Shown here: piece after piece, positions 51,976 through 63,515 of the stretch | Numbering within the stretch: the first letter of the stretch is position 1 | Layout of the letters: every line of letters begins with the position of its first letter | From: Dioszegia crocea | Taxonomy: Eukaryota > Basidiomycota > Tremellomycetes > Tremellales > Bulleribasidiaceae | Direction of reading: 5' to 3' | Assembly (NCBI GenBank): GCA_001600615.1 | Contig: BCKK01000006.1 | Location: 744,001-808,000, forward strand | DNA length: 64,000 nucleotides | Position numbers and translations under genes: made by a program | The notes under the pieces: generated by a model | The model's database searches: none | What the model was told of the DNA's origin: nothing | Seen by the model: only the letters and a program-made list of their open reading frames with translations

Positions 51976-53075
51976 AGATAAGGGACCAGGCCGGCGGCGG
52001 ATCTGCAGAGATTACGTCTTGGATGTTTGGGCTACTTTAGATGGGCAAATATATAATTTTGAGATCTTAGAGTCGGTCTCGGGACGTTGAGACAGCCATT
52101 CTCTCATTATACTAGTAATGGGGCCGACATCAGCGCTGCAGGATCAGCTGCATCCTGCATGTATCGGCGCGCTTGCTGCAGCTCGATTGGATGCCGTAAT
52201 CGAATGGGGCCCCAGGGCCGGGTGCGTGAGCCGAGTTTCATCCAGCTTGGGCCTCGAAAACTTTGTTGCAGTCCCTTTCATTCTCATTCTCGACCTCAAG
52301 ACCCCCCTCTGTCAGCCATGTCAGCCGTGACACGCCTAAAGAGGCGTAGATCAGCGCCTGATCAGACCGAGATCCCCATCGCGATGTACAGTCGTGCTGA
52401 GGCAGTACTTCGGGTCCGATCTCGGCACAACCCTCCTTCTCACCCCCCTTCCCGCTTTTCGGGAAGCGATGAGTGTAACTCTGATCCACCATCAAACCAT
52501 ACTTGAAACAGGGTCACCTCAATTTATCAGCATGCAAGCTGCTACCGAGAATCGAGATGTCAGCATCCTCGCGAGGCGAAAGGGTGGTACCAGGGACAGG
52601 ATGATCAAAGCGTGTGTGCATGGCTGTTAAGCCTTCGCAATCAGCTTGGGAAGCGAGCGAGATGCTCGTCTGGACCCACCTTTGGAACTGTATGTTTGTC
52701 GGCTGGATGATCACGGACTTTTCCTGTCACAGCGACGCTCATGTACTTCACCTGACAGCTTTGTCTTTCTCATTGTCAGTCTTTTCGCGAAGCCGCCAAG
52801 GTGAGTAACCTCTAAGCCTGACGAGTCGGACTGACAAAATAGCAGTTGAGATCGAGAGGATAGCGTTTGAGCCAATAGAAGAATCTGAGTACAGCTGGTA
52901 CCGTACGTGCAGCTATCATGAGCTTGGGAATCATGCTGATTTCCGTAGGTCTTGCCGTGCATCCTCGATTGATCTTGTTCAAGAAATATCCATCATCCCG
53001 CAAAGTGAGTAGTGCGCGTACCCGGAGAGGTGGACGTGCCACATCATCAGGCTATAGCGCTGATCTATTAGCAAA
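51976..53075 (+). promoter_or_regulatory. Spacer 3 and spliced leader of array gene 4
   Basis: 1100 nt. Predicted leader introns run from about 52801 to 52848, 52902-52949 and 53005-53071; the last ends four nt before the ATG at 53076. Part of the leader reads as an open frame (VEIERIAFEPIEESEYSWY) but not in frame with gene 4. A 12-mer, GCGAAGCCGCCA, near 52790 also occurs in the leader of gene 1 near 41486. Confidence 0.42.
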
Positions 53076-56000
53076 ATGCGACTCTCCTTCCTGCTCGACA
53101 CCACTTTCCTCCTCAGCCTCTTATCCCTTGTGGCTGCAGCGACCTGCCCTGCACCCACCATTCTGGCTCCACGGGCCATCGACTACGCGCGAGATCCCAC
53201 CAGCTTCCTCTTCGAAGCGCGGGGCTCCCCGGGATGCTTCATCTTCACTATTGCCTATGTTGACGCCCTTATGGGTGGAGGAGGGGAATCCTTCGAGTAC
53301 AACGCCGAGATCGAGGGAGGACATGTCTTGACGGCATACCGCGCACCTCCGGGCAGCTATATCGTCATCGTTTCCGTCCGTGGCTACTCCGGCCACGACG
53401 AGTCAGCTCAGGTCACATCTGAAATCTTCACCGTAAGTGAAGTGGCCCCCCCGGCACCGGTCATCTGCGAGACGCCGGTCCTCAACAGCCCATCGGGTGG
53501 GGAGGTGTACCGCCTCGAAACGCCGAGCTTCTCTGCTTCGATAAGCAATGTCGGGTGTGGATGGGTCGTACTCACCTACACCAAACTAGGCGGTGAGGAC
53601 GAGGTGATGATTCTCGACAAGGACCCACACAGCCCAATCCTCGTCGCCACCGCGGCCATATCAGAACCCGGTCAATACGACGTAACTGTTCAGGCCATCG
53701 ATCCCTACAGCATCCGTCCCCCATCCCCTCGATCAGCTCCCGTTAGAATCACTGCTGCGTCATTCCAATGCGCAGTACCAGTCCTCATCTCTCCTTCCCA
53801 AGGCGAATCCTTTGCCACTTCGACCCCTGGCTTCACTGTCGAGGTCGGCAGTACCGATTGCCGGGGCTTCATTGTCACCGTCATCAATAGGGCGAACGAC
53901 CAGACGGTCGACGAGTATGACCTGACCTTGGCATCTGGTCAGAACAGCATCCGTCATAGATATGACCTTCCGTTCGGCACATACTCGGTGGCGGTCCAAG
54001 CTGTCGGGGACAATCGAGGCAATTCGGAATACACTGCCGAGCACAGCTTTGTCATCGCCGAGCCCCTCCTGACATGTACCCTCCCCACACTCCACTCTCC
54101 TGTCGAGGGTACGATCTCTCAACTCAACCCTAGCGGTTTCGAGTACGTCATGGAGTCGACCGACTGTAAAACCCTCACCATTTCTGCAGCTCAGATCGGC
54201 ACTACCTATGTCTTCCAATACATAGCCACCCTCCACAACGCGGAACAATACGTCGCGAGACAGGCCTTGGTCCCGCCTGGGTCATACCAAGTGTCCATCC
54301 GCTCTAGCGACCCGAATCGGGACCCCTCCGCCGATACTCCCCCAGTCTCAATCACTGTCCGAGGCCAGAGCTGCCCCGTCCCTGCCATCAACCACCCCTC
54401 TCAGGGCGAACGGTTTCAGATCGGTGCTGGGGAGACCAATGGCATCACCCAATACGAAGTCACGACAACCTCCCCTTGTACCTCCGTCTTCCTCACCAAG
54501 ACCAACCCGGACGGTACCGTCGAGCCATACAATGTGGCCGGTTCTACCCATTACTCTCAGGCGGGCTCCTCGGGAGCTGGGACCTACAAGGTCAGCGCGG
54601 TGGCTCGAGACCCCTCTGGCGGCATGTCCGAGTCTGCCGCGACTCCCGATCAGACCTTCTACGTTGATCCACCACTGGCGGATTGCGACATAGCCTCCAT
54701 TACCTCCCCTACCGCCAACCAAGTCATTCCTTTCCCCGACGGCAGTCTCACTTACACCATATCGTACGGTAACTGCCGTCATCTCTCCTTCTACATGAAC
54801 GGCGCATTCATGTCCGAGCGAGACGCTGTCGCTGGCACTACCAGTTTTTCGGAAAACGTGTCTCTACCTCCGGGTCGATACGAGGGGTACGTCATAGCCG
54901 AAGATACAGCTCCGGCGGACGAGCCTCGTCGTGCTTCATCCCGTGGTCCTACCCTTGTCTTCACCGTTGAAGCTGTCGCGCAGAAATGCCCCATCCCCAC
55001 CATCAACCACCCCGCACAGGGCGAGCGATTCCAGATCGGTGCAGGGGAAAGCAACGGCGTTACGCAGTACGAAGTCACCACCACCTCCCCCTGTACCTCT
55101 ATCTCCCTCATTAAGACCAATCCGGACGGCACTGTTGAGCCATACACTAGGGTCGGATCTACCCACTATGCCGAAGCGGGTTCTTCGGGTGCTGGGACCT
55201 ACAAGGTCAGCGCAGTAGCTCGAGACCCTTCCGGCGGCATGTCCGAGTCAGACGCTACCCCCGATCAGACGTTCTATGTCGATCCCCCCCTTGCTCCTTG
55301 CGACATAGCGACCCTCATCTCCCCCACTGCCGATCAAATCATCCCCTTCCCCGATGGCAGCTTCACCTATACCGTATCGTACGGTAATTGTCGTCACCTA
55401 TCCTACTACCTCAACAATGCCTTTGTCGTTACGCGCGACGTACCAGCCGATTCTACCATCTACCACGAAGCCGGTCGGCTCGAGCCTGGTCGCTACGAAG
55501 GATACCTCATCGCGGAGGATGTCCCCACTACTCCGGGCGGCGCTGCTCCTCGTCCATCATCCCGAGGACCTACTCTGGTCTTCTACGTCCAAGCTGCCGC
55601 ACAGAAGTGCCCCGTACCCATCGTCAATCATCCCTCCCAAGGCGAGCGATTCCAGGTTCAGCCCGGAGAGACCAATGCCATTACTCAGTATGAGATCACC
55701 ACCACCGCTCCTTGCACCTCCATCTTCTTCACCAAAACCAACCCGGACGGTGTTGTCGAACCCTATAATGTGGCTGGGTCAACCCATTACTCCCAGGCGG
55801 GCTTCTCGCCAGCGGGGACATACACCATTAGGGCTATAGCAAGCGATCCCTCTGGCGGTATGACGGAGTCGGAGGCTTCGGTCGATCAGACCTTTCACGT
55901 CGATCCGCCTTTGGAGGCTTGCGATGTTGCCACTATCACATCCCCTACTGCCAATCAGATCATCCCCTTCCCAGATGGCAGCTTTACCTACAGTATCTCG

Positions 56001-57066
56001 TACGGTAACTGCCGGCACCTTTCATTCTACATGAATGGCGCATTTATCGTCGCACGAGACGCCGATGCCGGCGCTACGAGCTTTTCGGAGAATGCGCGAC
56101 TCGATCCGGGTCGGTATGAGGGGTATGTCATTGCCGAGGATACAGCTCCGGCCAACGGACCTCGTCGTGCTCCGACCCAGGGTCCTACTGTCGTCTTCTT
56201 CGTGGAGGACGTCAATGTCGTTTGTGCGGCTCCTGTCATCACTAGCCCAGCCAACACCGTTCCTCCCGCCATCACAGGTCGGAAACCTACTTTCTCTGGG
56301 ACGACCACGGCTCAAGACCGCTGCACCGAAGTCAGCATCCACTACTATGTCGACAACGGTGTCGCTGAGAGGTTCCTCGTCAGCGGACCTCGTGTTGATG
56401 GCAATACCTTTAGTATTCAAGCAACAGAGCACTTAACAATCGGCACTTATGTCGCCTTTGCGAGATCTTCGGCCCCCGGGAGCAATGCGGAGGGTGCCAA
56501 AAGTAATGAGGTCACGATCGTTGTCGCCGAAGACCCACCTACTCCAACTGTAAGTCCTCCACTCAAAAGATCCTTCATACGGAGCTAATTGATCCAGGGT
56601 AACATAGGCGCAATTGGTCGACGCAGGATCCACTGCAAGAAGAGCGAGGATCTGTGCCCTCAGAAGGACATCAGGGGCCGGAAGTTCATGATTGTGAGTT
56701 CGGCTTCCTTCGACGTTTGCGAGAGAGTTTGTGCTGACGACTTCAGTGTGTACCTGACCTTGACTCGAATCTTGAGCAATGCGGTTCATGCGGTGGACCT
56801 GATTGTACCCTGATGCCCAATGTCGATGTGAGTTGACTCGCAGACCTAGACCGTCCACTGGGATACAGCTGACTCTTGCCAGGATGTATCTTGCGTCAAC
56901 GGTAAATGCCAAGGTGAGTCTTCTTCCTCATGTCGCGGTGTCAATTATCGCTGACAATTCAGTGGCGTCTTGCTTGAGGGGTTTCGGCCTTATCCTAAAC
57001 GCCTGCGAGCCTGTTCAACAGTCTTCGCTTCGTGTGCAGAAGAAGGCGCGTCGCTTCAGGATGTAG
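53076..57066 (+). CDS. Array gene 4: secreted eleven-module protein with CPL1-like tail
   Basis: Exon 1 is 53076-56549 (3474 nt without an intron); four tail exons follow, ending TAG at 57064-57066, for 1261 aa. The signal peptide is about 22 residues (MRLSFLLDTTFLLSLLSLVA). Modules begin at Cys 24, 131, 232, 334, 433, 537, 638, 742, 845, 949 and 1050. The fifth-sixth module pair occurs three times in near-identical form (433-637, 638-844, 845-1049), against once in the other copies. The tail from residue 1159 has ten Cys (CKKSEDLC, LEQCGSCGGPDC, QVASCLRGF) and a basic end (VQKKARRFRM). A repetitive stalk with a Cys-rich cap suits a surface-exposed or wall-associated protein. The CPL1-like assignment is strong; the function is not known. 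Confidence 0.84.
54372..56222 (+). repeat. In-frame tandem triplication of a two-module block
   Basis: Three direct units lie inside array gene 4: 54372-54986 (615 nt), 54987-55607 (621 nt) and 55608-56222 (615 nt), or 205, 207 and 205 codons. Each encodes the NHPSQGERFQ-type module followed by the FPDGS(L/F)TYT(I/V)SYGNCRH-type module. They are close at both DNA and protein level, so the expansion is recent or kept uniform by conversion. Confidence 0.9.
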
Positions 57067-57467
57067 AGCGGCTGGGCCATACAGGGGTGGACAGATTTGG
57101 AATCTTCATTATAATGTGCTCGGGATTTGCTAAGTTTTGCTTGGATTTTGGGGTCTCAGGTTATCAGGGTATATTGGATGTCGGAATCAATAGATTGGAA
57201 TGCATGAACATTGGTCCATATGCGAGGTTAGTACAACAGCTCTGGCCTGACTCTCACCTGCTGGCTCTACCCTACCACATGGCACAATGCCACTGCCACT
57301 GCCACTGCCACTGCCACACTCTGTAGCCACAGAATAGCATGGAGGTTCCGGGGCACTTTCGGCTCCGACTTGGATCCACTCGACAGGTACAGCTTGGGTA
57401 CAGCCAACTCAGTCACTACGAATTGCAGCTTCCCTCAACTATCAACTGTGCAGACAGTCCCATCACG
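57067..57467. other. Intergenic region between array gene 4 and the RQT4-like gene
   Basis: 401 nt with the 3' UTR of array gene 4 and the promoter of the next gene. It contains a hexanucleotide microsatellite at 57288-57317. No gene is supported. Confidence 0.45.
57288..57317 (+). repeat. Microsatellite (TGCCAC)5
   Basis: Five exact head-to-tail copies of TGCCAC lie in the promoter region of the following gene. Confidence 0.9.
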
Positions 57468-59094
57468 ATGGCACCCGAGCGTCCAGCATGGATCATCAAG
57501 GAAATTGGGAATATCCTGGGATTCGGTGAGTGAAGAATTTTAGTCGCGAGCCGATAGAGCTCATCGCTGAACTGCCTGTGCAGATCAGGACACCATTACC
57601 CAACTCGTCGTGCCCGATCTGGAAAGCTACACAAATGAAACCAAGCTCAAAGCACATTTGCAGGTAGGCTTATGTTTCTGTATCTAGGACGGCCTCAGCT
57701 GACAATCATAGGACTTTCTGGGTCCTGGACCAGCCTCAAAAAGCTTTATTTCAAAATACCTCGCCCATCGTTTCCCTAGACTACCTACCGCAGAGCGCGC
57801 TCCCGCTGTGACTGGACCTATCAAACCCCTCTTCTCACAATCTCCAAATCCGTATGGCGGAAGTGTATCTGGCTCGAGTACCCATTCTCGACCATCGTCC
57901 TCGGCTGCCGGTCCAACCTTTGCGCGACAACCTCCACCGCACGGAGGCTCCATCCCTGACGCCCTCGAATCAGCCTTCGGACCAGGCGGGAAGGTCTATC
58001 AGAAGAACAGAGATGCCGATTTGTCGTCGTTCTCAGGCTCGGTTCGGCATGCCGGAGGAAGCGGAAGTGGGCCAGGCAGTGGGTCGAATACACCGTACAT
58101 CCATCCCAGTCGACAACAGGCGATGAGACATGCGGGCGCTGTGACTATTACAGAGGCAAAGCCGAAGTCTGGTGGTAGTGGTGTAGGCATGTCAAGTGGG
58201 GGAAGTCAGAAAGGGAAGCAAAGGGCGGAGAAGGAGAAGATTTGGGATGCACCAAAGTCTGCAGAAGTGAAGAAGCTGGAAAAGATGCTGGAGGATTTGA
58301 AGGGGATGCAGATGTCTGAAGGGAAGGTGAAGCGTGTGGATGAGGGCAAGGAGTGTTTCTGCCAGGGTAAGTCTGTCCTGAGCTATATTCTTGTGGTACA
58401 AGCTGATAGTTCAGCCCGGCTTCATCCTCTCTCACCTCATACACCACAATGCGCAGCGTGTGGTCTTATCCAATGTCATATCCAACCCCCCGACCGCGCC
58501 TGTCCTTCTTGCTTCCGCCCTCTCCTCACACCTTCTTCTCTCGCTCGCCTGCTCCAGCGCGTCCAGGTCGAGATCGACGAGCAGATCGCCAAGGAGCAGT
58601 CAGCGCGAGATGAGGTCAAGCGCATCGAACAGCGGAAAATCGAAGCTGCCGCTGCTTTCCCGTATCTTGCCGGTACAGCCGGTACCCCATCACTCCCCGT
58701 CAAGCCAGATGCGGGTCATCGTGTGCTTACTATCGATAAGGGCAAAGGGCGAATCACATTGACGACTACCACCCATGCGCCTGCACCGCATCTTGCGCCA
58801 GCTGAGCCAGAGCGGTATTCCGAGGCAGTGATTTCACGACCGAGATCGCCGCCGCTGGAGGCTGCGAGGACCGAGAAGGAGCTTGCGAAGAATCTTAAGT
58901 GGAGGAGCGAGGAGGATAGGCCGTGGGGTGATATGAAGGCGATCAAGAAGGGCGAGGGTTGGAAGTATGTCGAGCAGCAGATCTTGGAGATGGTCGATGA
59001 GGATAGGGTGGGTCGGCGGAAGGGACGGAAGGGCAAAGGCACGGAGGGGGTCAATGGACGAGTCGTACCTGGTGCGGCTGGAGTAGCGGCGTAG
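57468..59094 (+). CDS. RQT4: RQT4 / TRIP4 (ASC-1) zinc-finger protein
   Basis: Four exons. The N-terminus (APERPAWIIKEIGNILGF) begins a helical CUE-like segment (DQDTITQLVVPDLESYTNET), followed by a Ser/Gly/Pro-rich linker. The diagnostic C2HC5 zinc finger spans an intron: CFCQARLHPL, then CAACGLIQCH, then RACPSC. After it come a coiled coil (about EIDEQIAKEQSARDEVKRIE) and a Lys/Arg-rich C-terminus. Human TRIP4 and yeast Rqt4 belong to the ribosome-quality-control trigger complex, which splits collided ribosomes with the helicase ASCC3/Slh1. The start ATG at 57468 fits the conserved N-terminus. It converges with the next gene; only 103 nt separate the stops. Confidence 0.85.
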
Positions 59095-59197
59095 GATGGC
59101 TGCACGTTCATGCAGCATATATAGGGCGGCGAATATTGAATTGGGCAAAACTAGATATAGGCTTGATCTATAAGAAATGGCGACTTTCAGGTCTGAG

Positions 59198-61523
59198 TCA
59201 CACTGACGCTCCGCCTCTCGTCTCCTTGTGTTCAATTTCCCTCAGCCTCTGCGGTGTACTCGGTAGCCTTCCCTCCGCCAATAACGCTTTACATCCTGAG
59301 AGCTCATCACATCTCTCCTTGACACCTGCCTTCAACTTTGGTACACGTCCGCCATTCTTCTTGAGCACTTGACGGTACATCGCGTGCAGGTCGCGGTTGA
59401 GGAAGGCTTTAGTCTGGGCGAGGGCGTAAGGGAGTTTCATATCATCGGGGATGCTGCAAGGATCAGCTTGTGTCTTTTCTCAATTTGAGCGTAGCCAAAT
59501 GTCATCTGGGGATGGACTGTGCAGTGATGTTCAGTCCACTTACTATCGCTCTATTGGAGTAACCAGCGCTTGATTGACCATCTCGACCGCCTGGGTATAG
59601 TTGTCCCTTTGATAAGAGTAGACGTATGGGGCGCCAAGGACCATTGCTGGGCCATGTTGATAGTGTCTGTCCCGATCAATGACTGCGAGCACACTTTTGC
59701 GATCTGACTTACCCAGCATACACCTCCCAATCCCCTGGTTTCAAGTCGAATGTCTTTGAGCGATATGGTAGAACGACAGGGGTACCTTGACATCTGCATA
59801 TTAGCCTAAACCCCAATCTCCCTATCCACGCAGAGACTTACAAAGCAGTATAGACACTCGGACTGATGGGCGGGAAACCCATACCCAACAACACCTTCGC
59901 AGCACCCACCACCTCTTCATACGCCTCCCTCCTTTGTCGCCCCATAGACTCCAATCCCTCTGGCATTGGACTGCCCTCCTCGACTTCAGCAGTAGAGAGA
60001 AGGGTGAAATTGGGTTCACGAGACATTTCGCTCCAGAAGTCAGGAGGTGCTACCTGGGGAAGATGGAAGTAGCCTGAACGGTAAGCCAAGTCCGAAAGGC
60101 TAAAACTCGGTTACGACCTACTAGATCGCTTGGCGAATATCAAGACGGAATCATCACGCTGTTCGTGTGGTTTGACTGGAAGCTTGAGACAGTATTCTTC
60201 GATGGAGTATGGAAGGTGGACATGACCTGGCATAGGCCAGGGACTGTGGAAAGATCAGCTCCGAACCCAACTTCTAATGGCTGACTCACACTTGAATCCA
60301 CGCTGCACCGAGAGGATGATAAGACCACTCCCCATCTTCCGTCAGGCCCCAGTAGTGATCGTTATTCGACACCTCCTTGGGCTGGGAGCCCCACTGCTTT
60401 GGTCAGCTAACGTCGTGCCATGTTAAGCCATCATTTAGCTCACGTAGTCTACTATCTGAAGGCGCCAGATAGGTATCACTCCCCGTTCTTCGTCCGGCAC
60501 GTAGCTGCTCAGATCGCGTGCATCGACGGGGGGGGTGTAATGCTCGGTAGCCACGCAACGCGGATCGGTAAAGCACGATATCACTTCGGTCTCGGGTGCC
60601 CAAATGAAGCGGCTAAATTCCATTAGCTTTCGGTGGCCAGTAACGGTGGAACGCGTACTCACTAGACATCCGGCATCATCTCAGCCACAACAATCCAATT
60701 GGAATAGTCGCCGACGAACAGGGTCATAACATCGTAGGTCTCAATTTGCTTCAGCTGTTCTAAATCAGCGATGGCCCTGCTTGTTCAATGACGAGACTAA
60801 CGATAGATTCTTGCCATATTGTCTGGACTATCAGCGCAGATCACTGATGACTTCGTAGAATTACTCACCTCGCCCGACGTCCCATTCATCAATGTCAACG
60901 CAGACCACCAATACCCGTTGATGATGACCGGTCGACCCGGACACATCGTATAGTCCTCGTGTTCCGCCGGCAGAAAGCACCGACTGAGCTTTTTCAGAGT
61001 CGCTATGTTTGTCTTTTTGGTGAACCACCAATAGCCACTGTGATCGTCAGCTGGGATTCGAGTACTGGGCCATCTGCCAAGAGATCAAATGAACTTACTG
61101 CTCCCCCTTTTCCTCACGCTTCAACACCCTCTGGACTTGTCTGTACTGCCTCGCCTTGAGGCAGCCGACGGGATCTACCTCTTCCCCCAGTAGCGGATCC
61201 CATCCAGAGCATGAGCTCATCCCCAGTAATGCCTTTCCCTTTTCCAATTCCACCCCGAACCTATCGGCAATGTCATCCATATCGCCCCATTCTCCCCAAT
61301 CTCCACCTAGACCCCACTCGTCCTTCGCTGCATCGTATAGTTGACGCGTCGGCTCGTGCGATTGGATCAGACCGAGGGTGAGGATGCTGATGATGGCAAA
61401 GGATGAGATCAGGAGGCAAAGACGCGGGCGCCGATTCGAGCGGAATCGCGTGGATGCGGCTTGAAAGATAGGCGATATGGGAGAGGTCGGGATCGGGAGC
61501 TTTAGCTGCATTCTTTTGAACAT
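59198..61523 (-). CDS. Type II membrane protein resembling GT18 (MGAT5-like) glycosyltransferase
   Basis: About nine exons. The N-terminus is basic (RFRSNRRPR), followed by one membrane helix at about residues 36-53 (LCLLISSFAIISILTLGLI), giving a type II Golgi topology. The lumenal part has scattered cysteines and aromatic motifs (YSRFIWAPETEVISCFTDPR, PLGAAWIQVPWPMPGHVHLP). Near the end lies LLGMGFPPISPSVYTALCQG followed by TPVVLPY, resembling the nucleotide-sugar binding loop of GT18 enzymes (alpha-1,6-mannosylglycoprotein GlcNAc transferase family). It likely modifies glycans in the secretory pathway. The start is ATG at 61523 and the stop is at 59198-59200. The family call is by motif; donor and acceptor are not known. 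Confidence 0.62.
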
Positions 61524-62059
61524 TCCAGTCGGTGCGGTGTCAGTGGTGTGAAGAGGAGCAGTCAGCCAAGTCGGCTCCCAGACGCGAGACGCGTCTCTTC
61601 CTCATAAAGTTTGATCGCGCACACACCCCAACTCAATTTGTGTCGATACACACAGATACGTTTCAAAGGGCGGCCTCTGGACATTCTGAAACACGTCCAC
61701 CATTTCGGTATGGAGATATCGAATCCACTCTTCCCATCGAGATGCTGCGTGTCAGACGATAAAAGCGAAGTGATGAGGTGGATGCAGAGCGCTGCTGCAA
61801 AGCAAAGTACAGAGGCACCGGTGAAGAGGTTCGACCCCAAGAATTACATAAGATTTCGGAGCCGGACCTGCGGACTGCCGGTCTGCCGAACGATGCCGAG
61901 ATGAGACGGCGCTAACGAGGTTAGCCACATTTGGTCTGGTGGAGCACGCTTGCAATTGCAGCTTGCGGAGGCCCTTCTTGGCTGCACTGCAAGGATAATA
62001 CAAGATGTCTAGTCAAAGAATGCAGTCTCCCTTCTTATCTCTTCCCAATATCTCTCGCC
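61524..62059. promoter_or_regulatory. Bidirectional promoter, GT18-like / membrane protein
   Basis: 536 nt separate the divergent starts at 61523 (-) and 62060 (+). An open frame continues upstream of 62060 to 61931 but with weak composition. No other feature was seen. Confidence 0.45.
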
Positions 62060-63515
62060 ATGGCAGGGAACGAACTTCAAGTGATACTCAATCCGCCGTT
62101 ATGGCTCAAGATGCTCGCGCAGCTCTTCTGTCTTGGAGCTATCGAGCTGTGCTGTGAGCGGCAGCTAGCTGTAAGTGCGGTCACGAACCCTGCTGACATG
62201 CAGCGTTGGAAGGCGTTTAACGAAGCCACTCCACCCGCTACAATTACGAAAAAAGACGGTGAACTGCCCGCGCGCGTTGGCCCATCTCGCCGAACTCGAC
62301 TAGAGGGGGTGTATCAGATGTGCATCTCCTTGGCCATGCTCATTCCATCGAGTCTTGGCTTGATCGGCTACTTCAAGAAAGACGACGCATTGAAACGCCT
62401 GATAGTCGACGGAGGTTGGGGTCTTGTGCAGCTGCACTTGTGGACCGGATTCTTCAGTGCAGTACGTAGTGTCTGTTCCACATCGGCATTGCTGACATGT
62501 ATACAGGCTCTGATTGGTATCTTCCCTCGAAAGCGTCTGCTCCGTAAGATGAGAGGCCGAGGTGATCAATCACAACGCTGGGACTTCGAGATATATTCTC
62601 AGGGCCCGACATCTGGATTCCGCTGGGCAAATCCGATCGTTAACAATTGCGCCGGATTTGCCTGCGCCCTGCTCTTACTCGGATCGAACTACTTTGGCCG
62701 ACTGGATTTGGTACCCCTCGCAGCCGCAGCTCAGGTTATATGGGGACTGTCGTCAAGTTTAGTTCCCAAGTTCCGCATGAGAGTCATGGTCATGATTCAA
62801 GCGGCTCTCTTTGTGAGTCTCTGCCATTCGGGATATCATCGGGCGAAAACTGATGATTGCAGATGATCTTTTTCGTCCTTGGATGCTGGCTCCACTCCTT
62901 GCCCGCTGATAAGCCGGCGGCAAAGTCGTCCGACAAGTATGAGTTTGGCACGCCCTCACCCTGGTTGTTAAACATCATGTGTCTCTTCAGTTATTCCGTC
63001 GCGCACATGATTCCTGGCGCATTCGTAAGTTCTAAGGGTCTGCCAAGGTGATGTTACTGACCCAGCAGATGGTCGTCAATATGCGGTACGAGTATGGTCG
63101 CGTCGCCCCACCAGCCATCACCCACGCTCCCGGCGAGCCAGTTTTGTTGAACCACAAAGCGGCACCGCCATTTTTACCCCTGCATCACCTGTCGATATAC
63201 AGCTTCATCGCTTGCTACGCGGTCATCGATGTCTTACACTACCTCGGCATAGCGACTGCATATGGAACCGACCTGTTCATCATGCTGGCCATGGGGATTC
63301 CTGCCATCGTAGGCGGCACAGCTTTGGTCACGTTCCTCAGGGGAGACTTTGGGAATTGGTGGGACTATAGCGAGAAGTCAGTCGAATCATTCGCGCTATG
63401 AGTTGAGCTGACTTGTTGAAGTTACCGACCCGAGATCAACTTTGACGAAATTACCGAGTTGGACGAGGAGGATTTGGAGAAGCGAGTCGATGGGAAGCGG
63501 CCAATCACGCCTTAG
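62060..63515 (+). CDS. Multi-pass membrane protein of unknown function
   Basis: Five exons give about 400 aa. The ATG at 62060 has a good context (GCCATGG); an upstream ATG at 61931 is in frame but adds a Cys-rich stretch that looks like leader. About eight hydrophobic helices can be seen, for example LGSNYFGRLDLVPLAAAAQV, MVMIQAALFMIFFVLGCWLH, LLNIMCLFSYSVAHMIPGAF, SFIACYAVIDVLHYLGIATA and LFIMLAMGIPAIVGGTALVT. The C-terminal tail is acidic and hydrophilic (PEINFDEITELDEEDLEKRV) and probably cytosolic. No catalytic motif or named family was recognised. The last intron (about 63375-63420) joins GACTATAGCGAGAA to TTACCGACC in phase; the stop is at 63513-63515. Confidence 0.65.
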
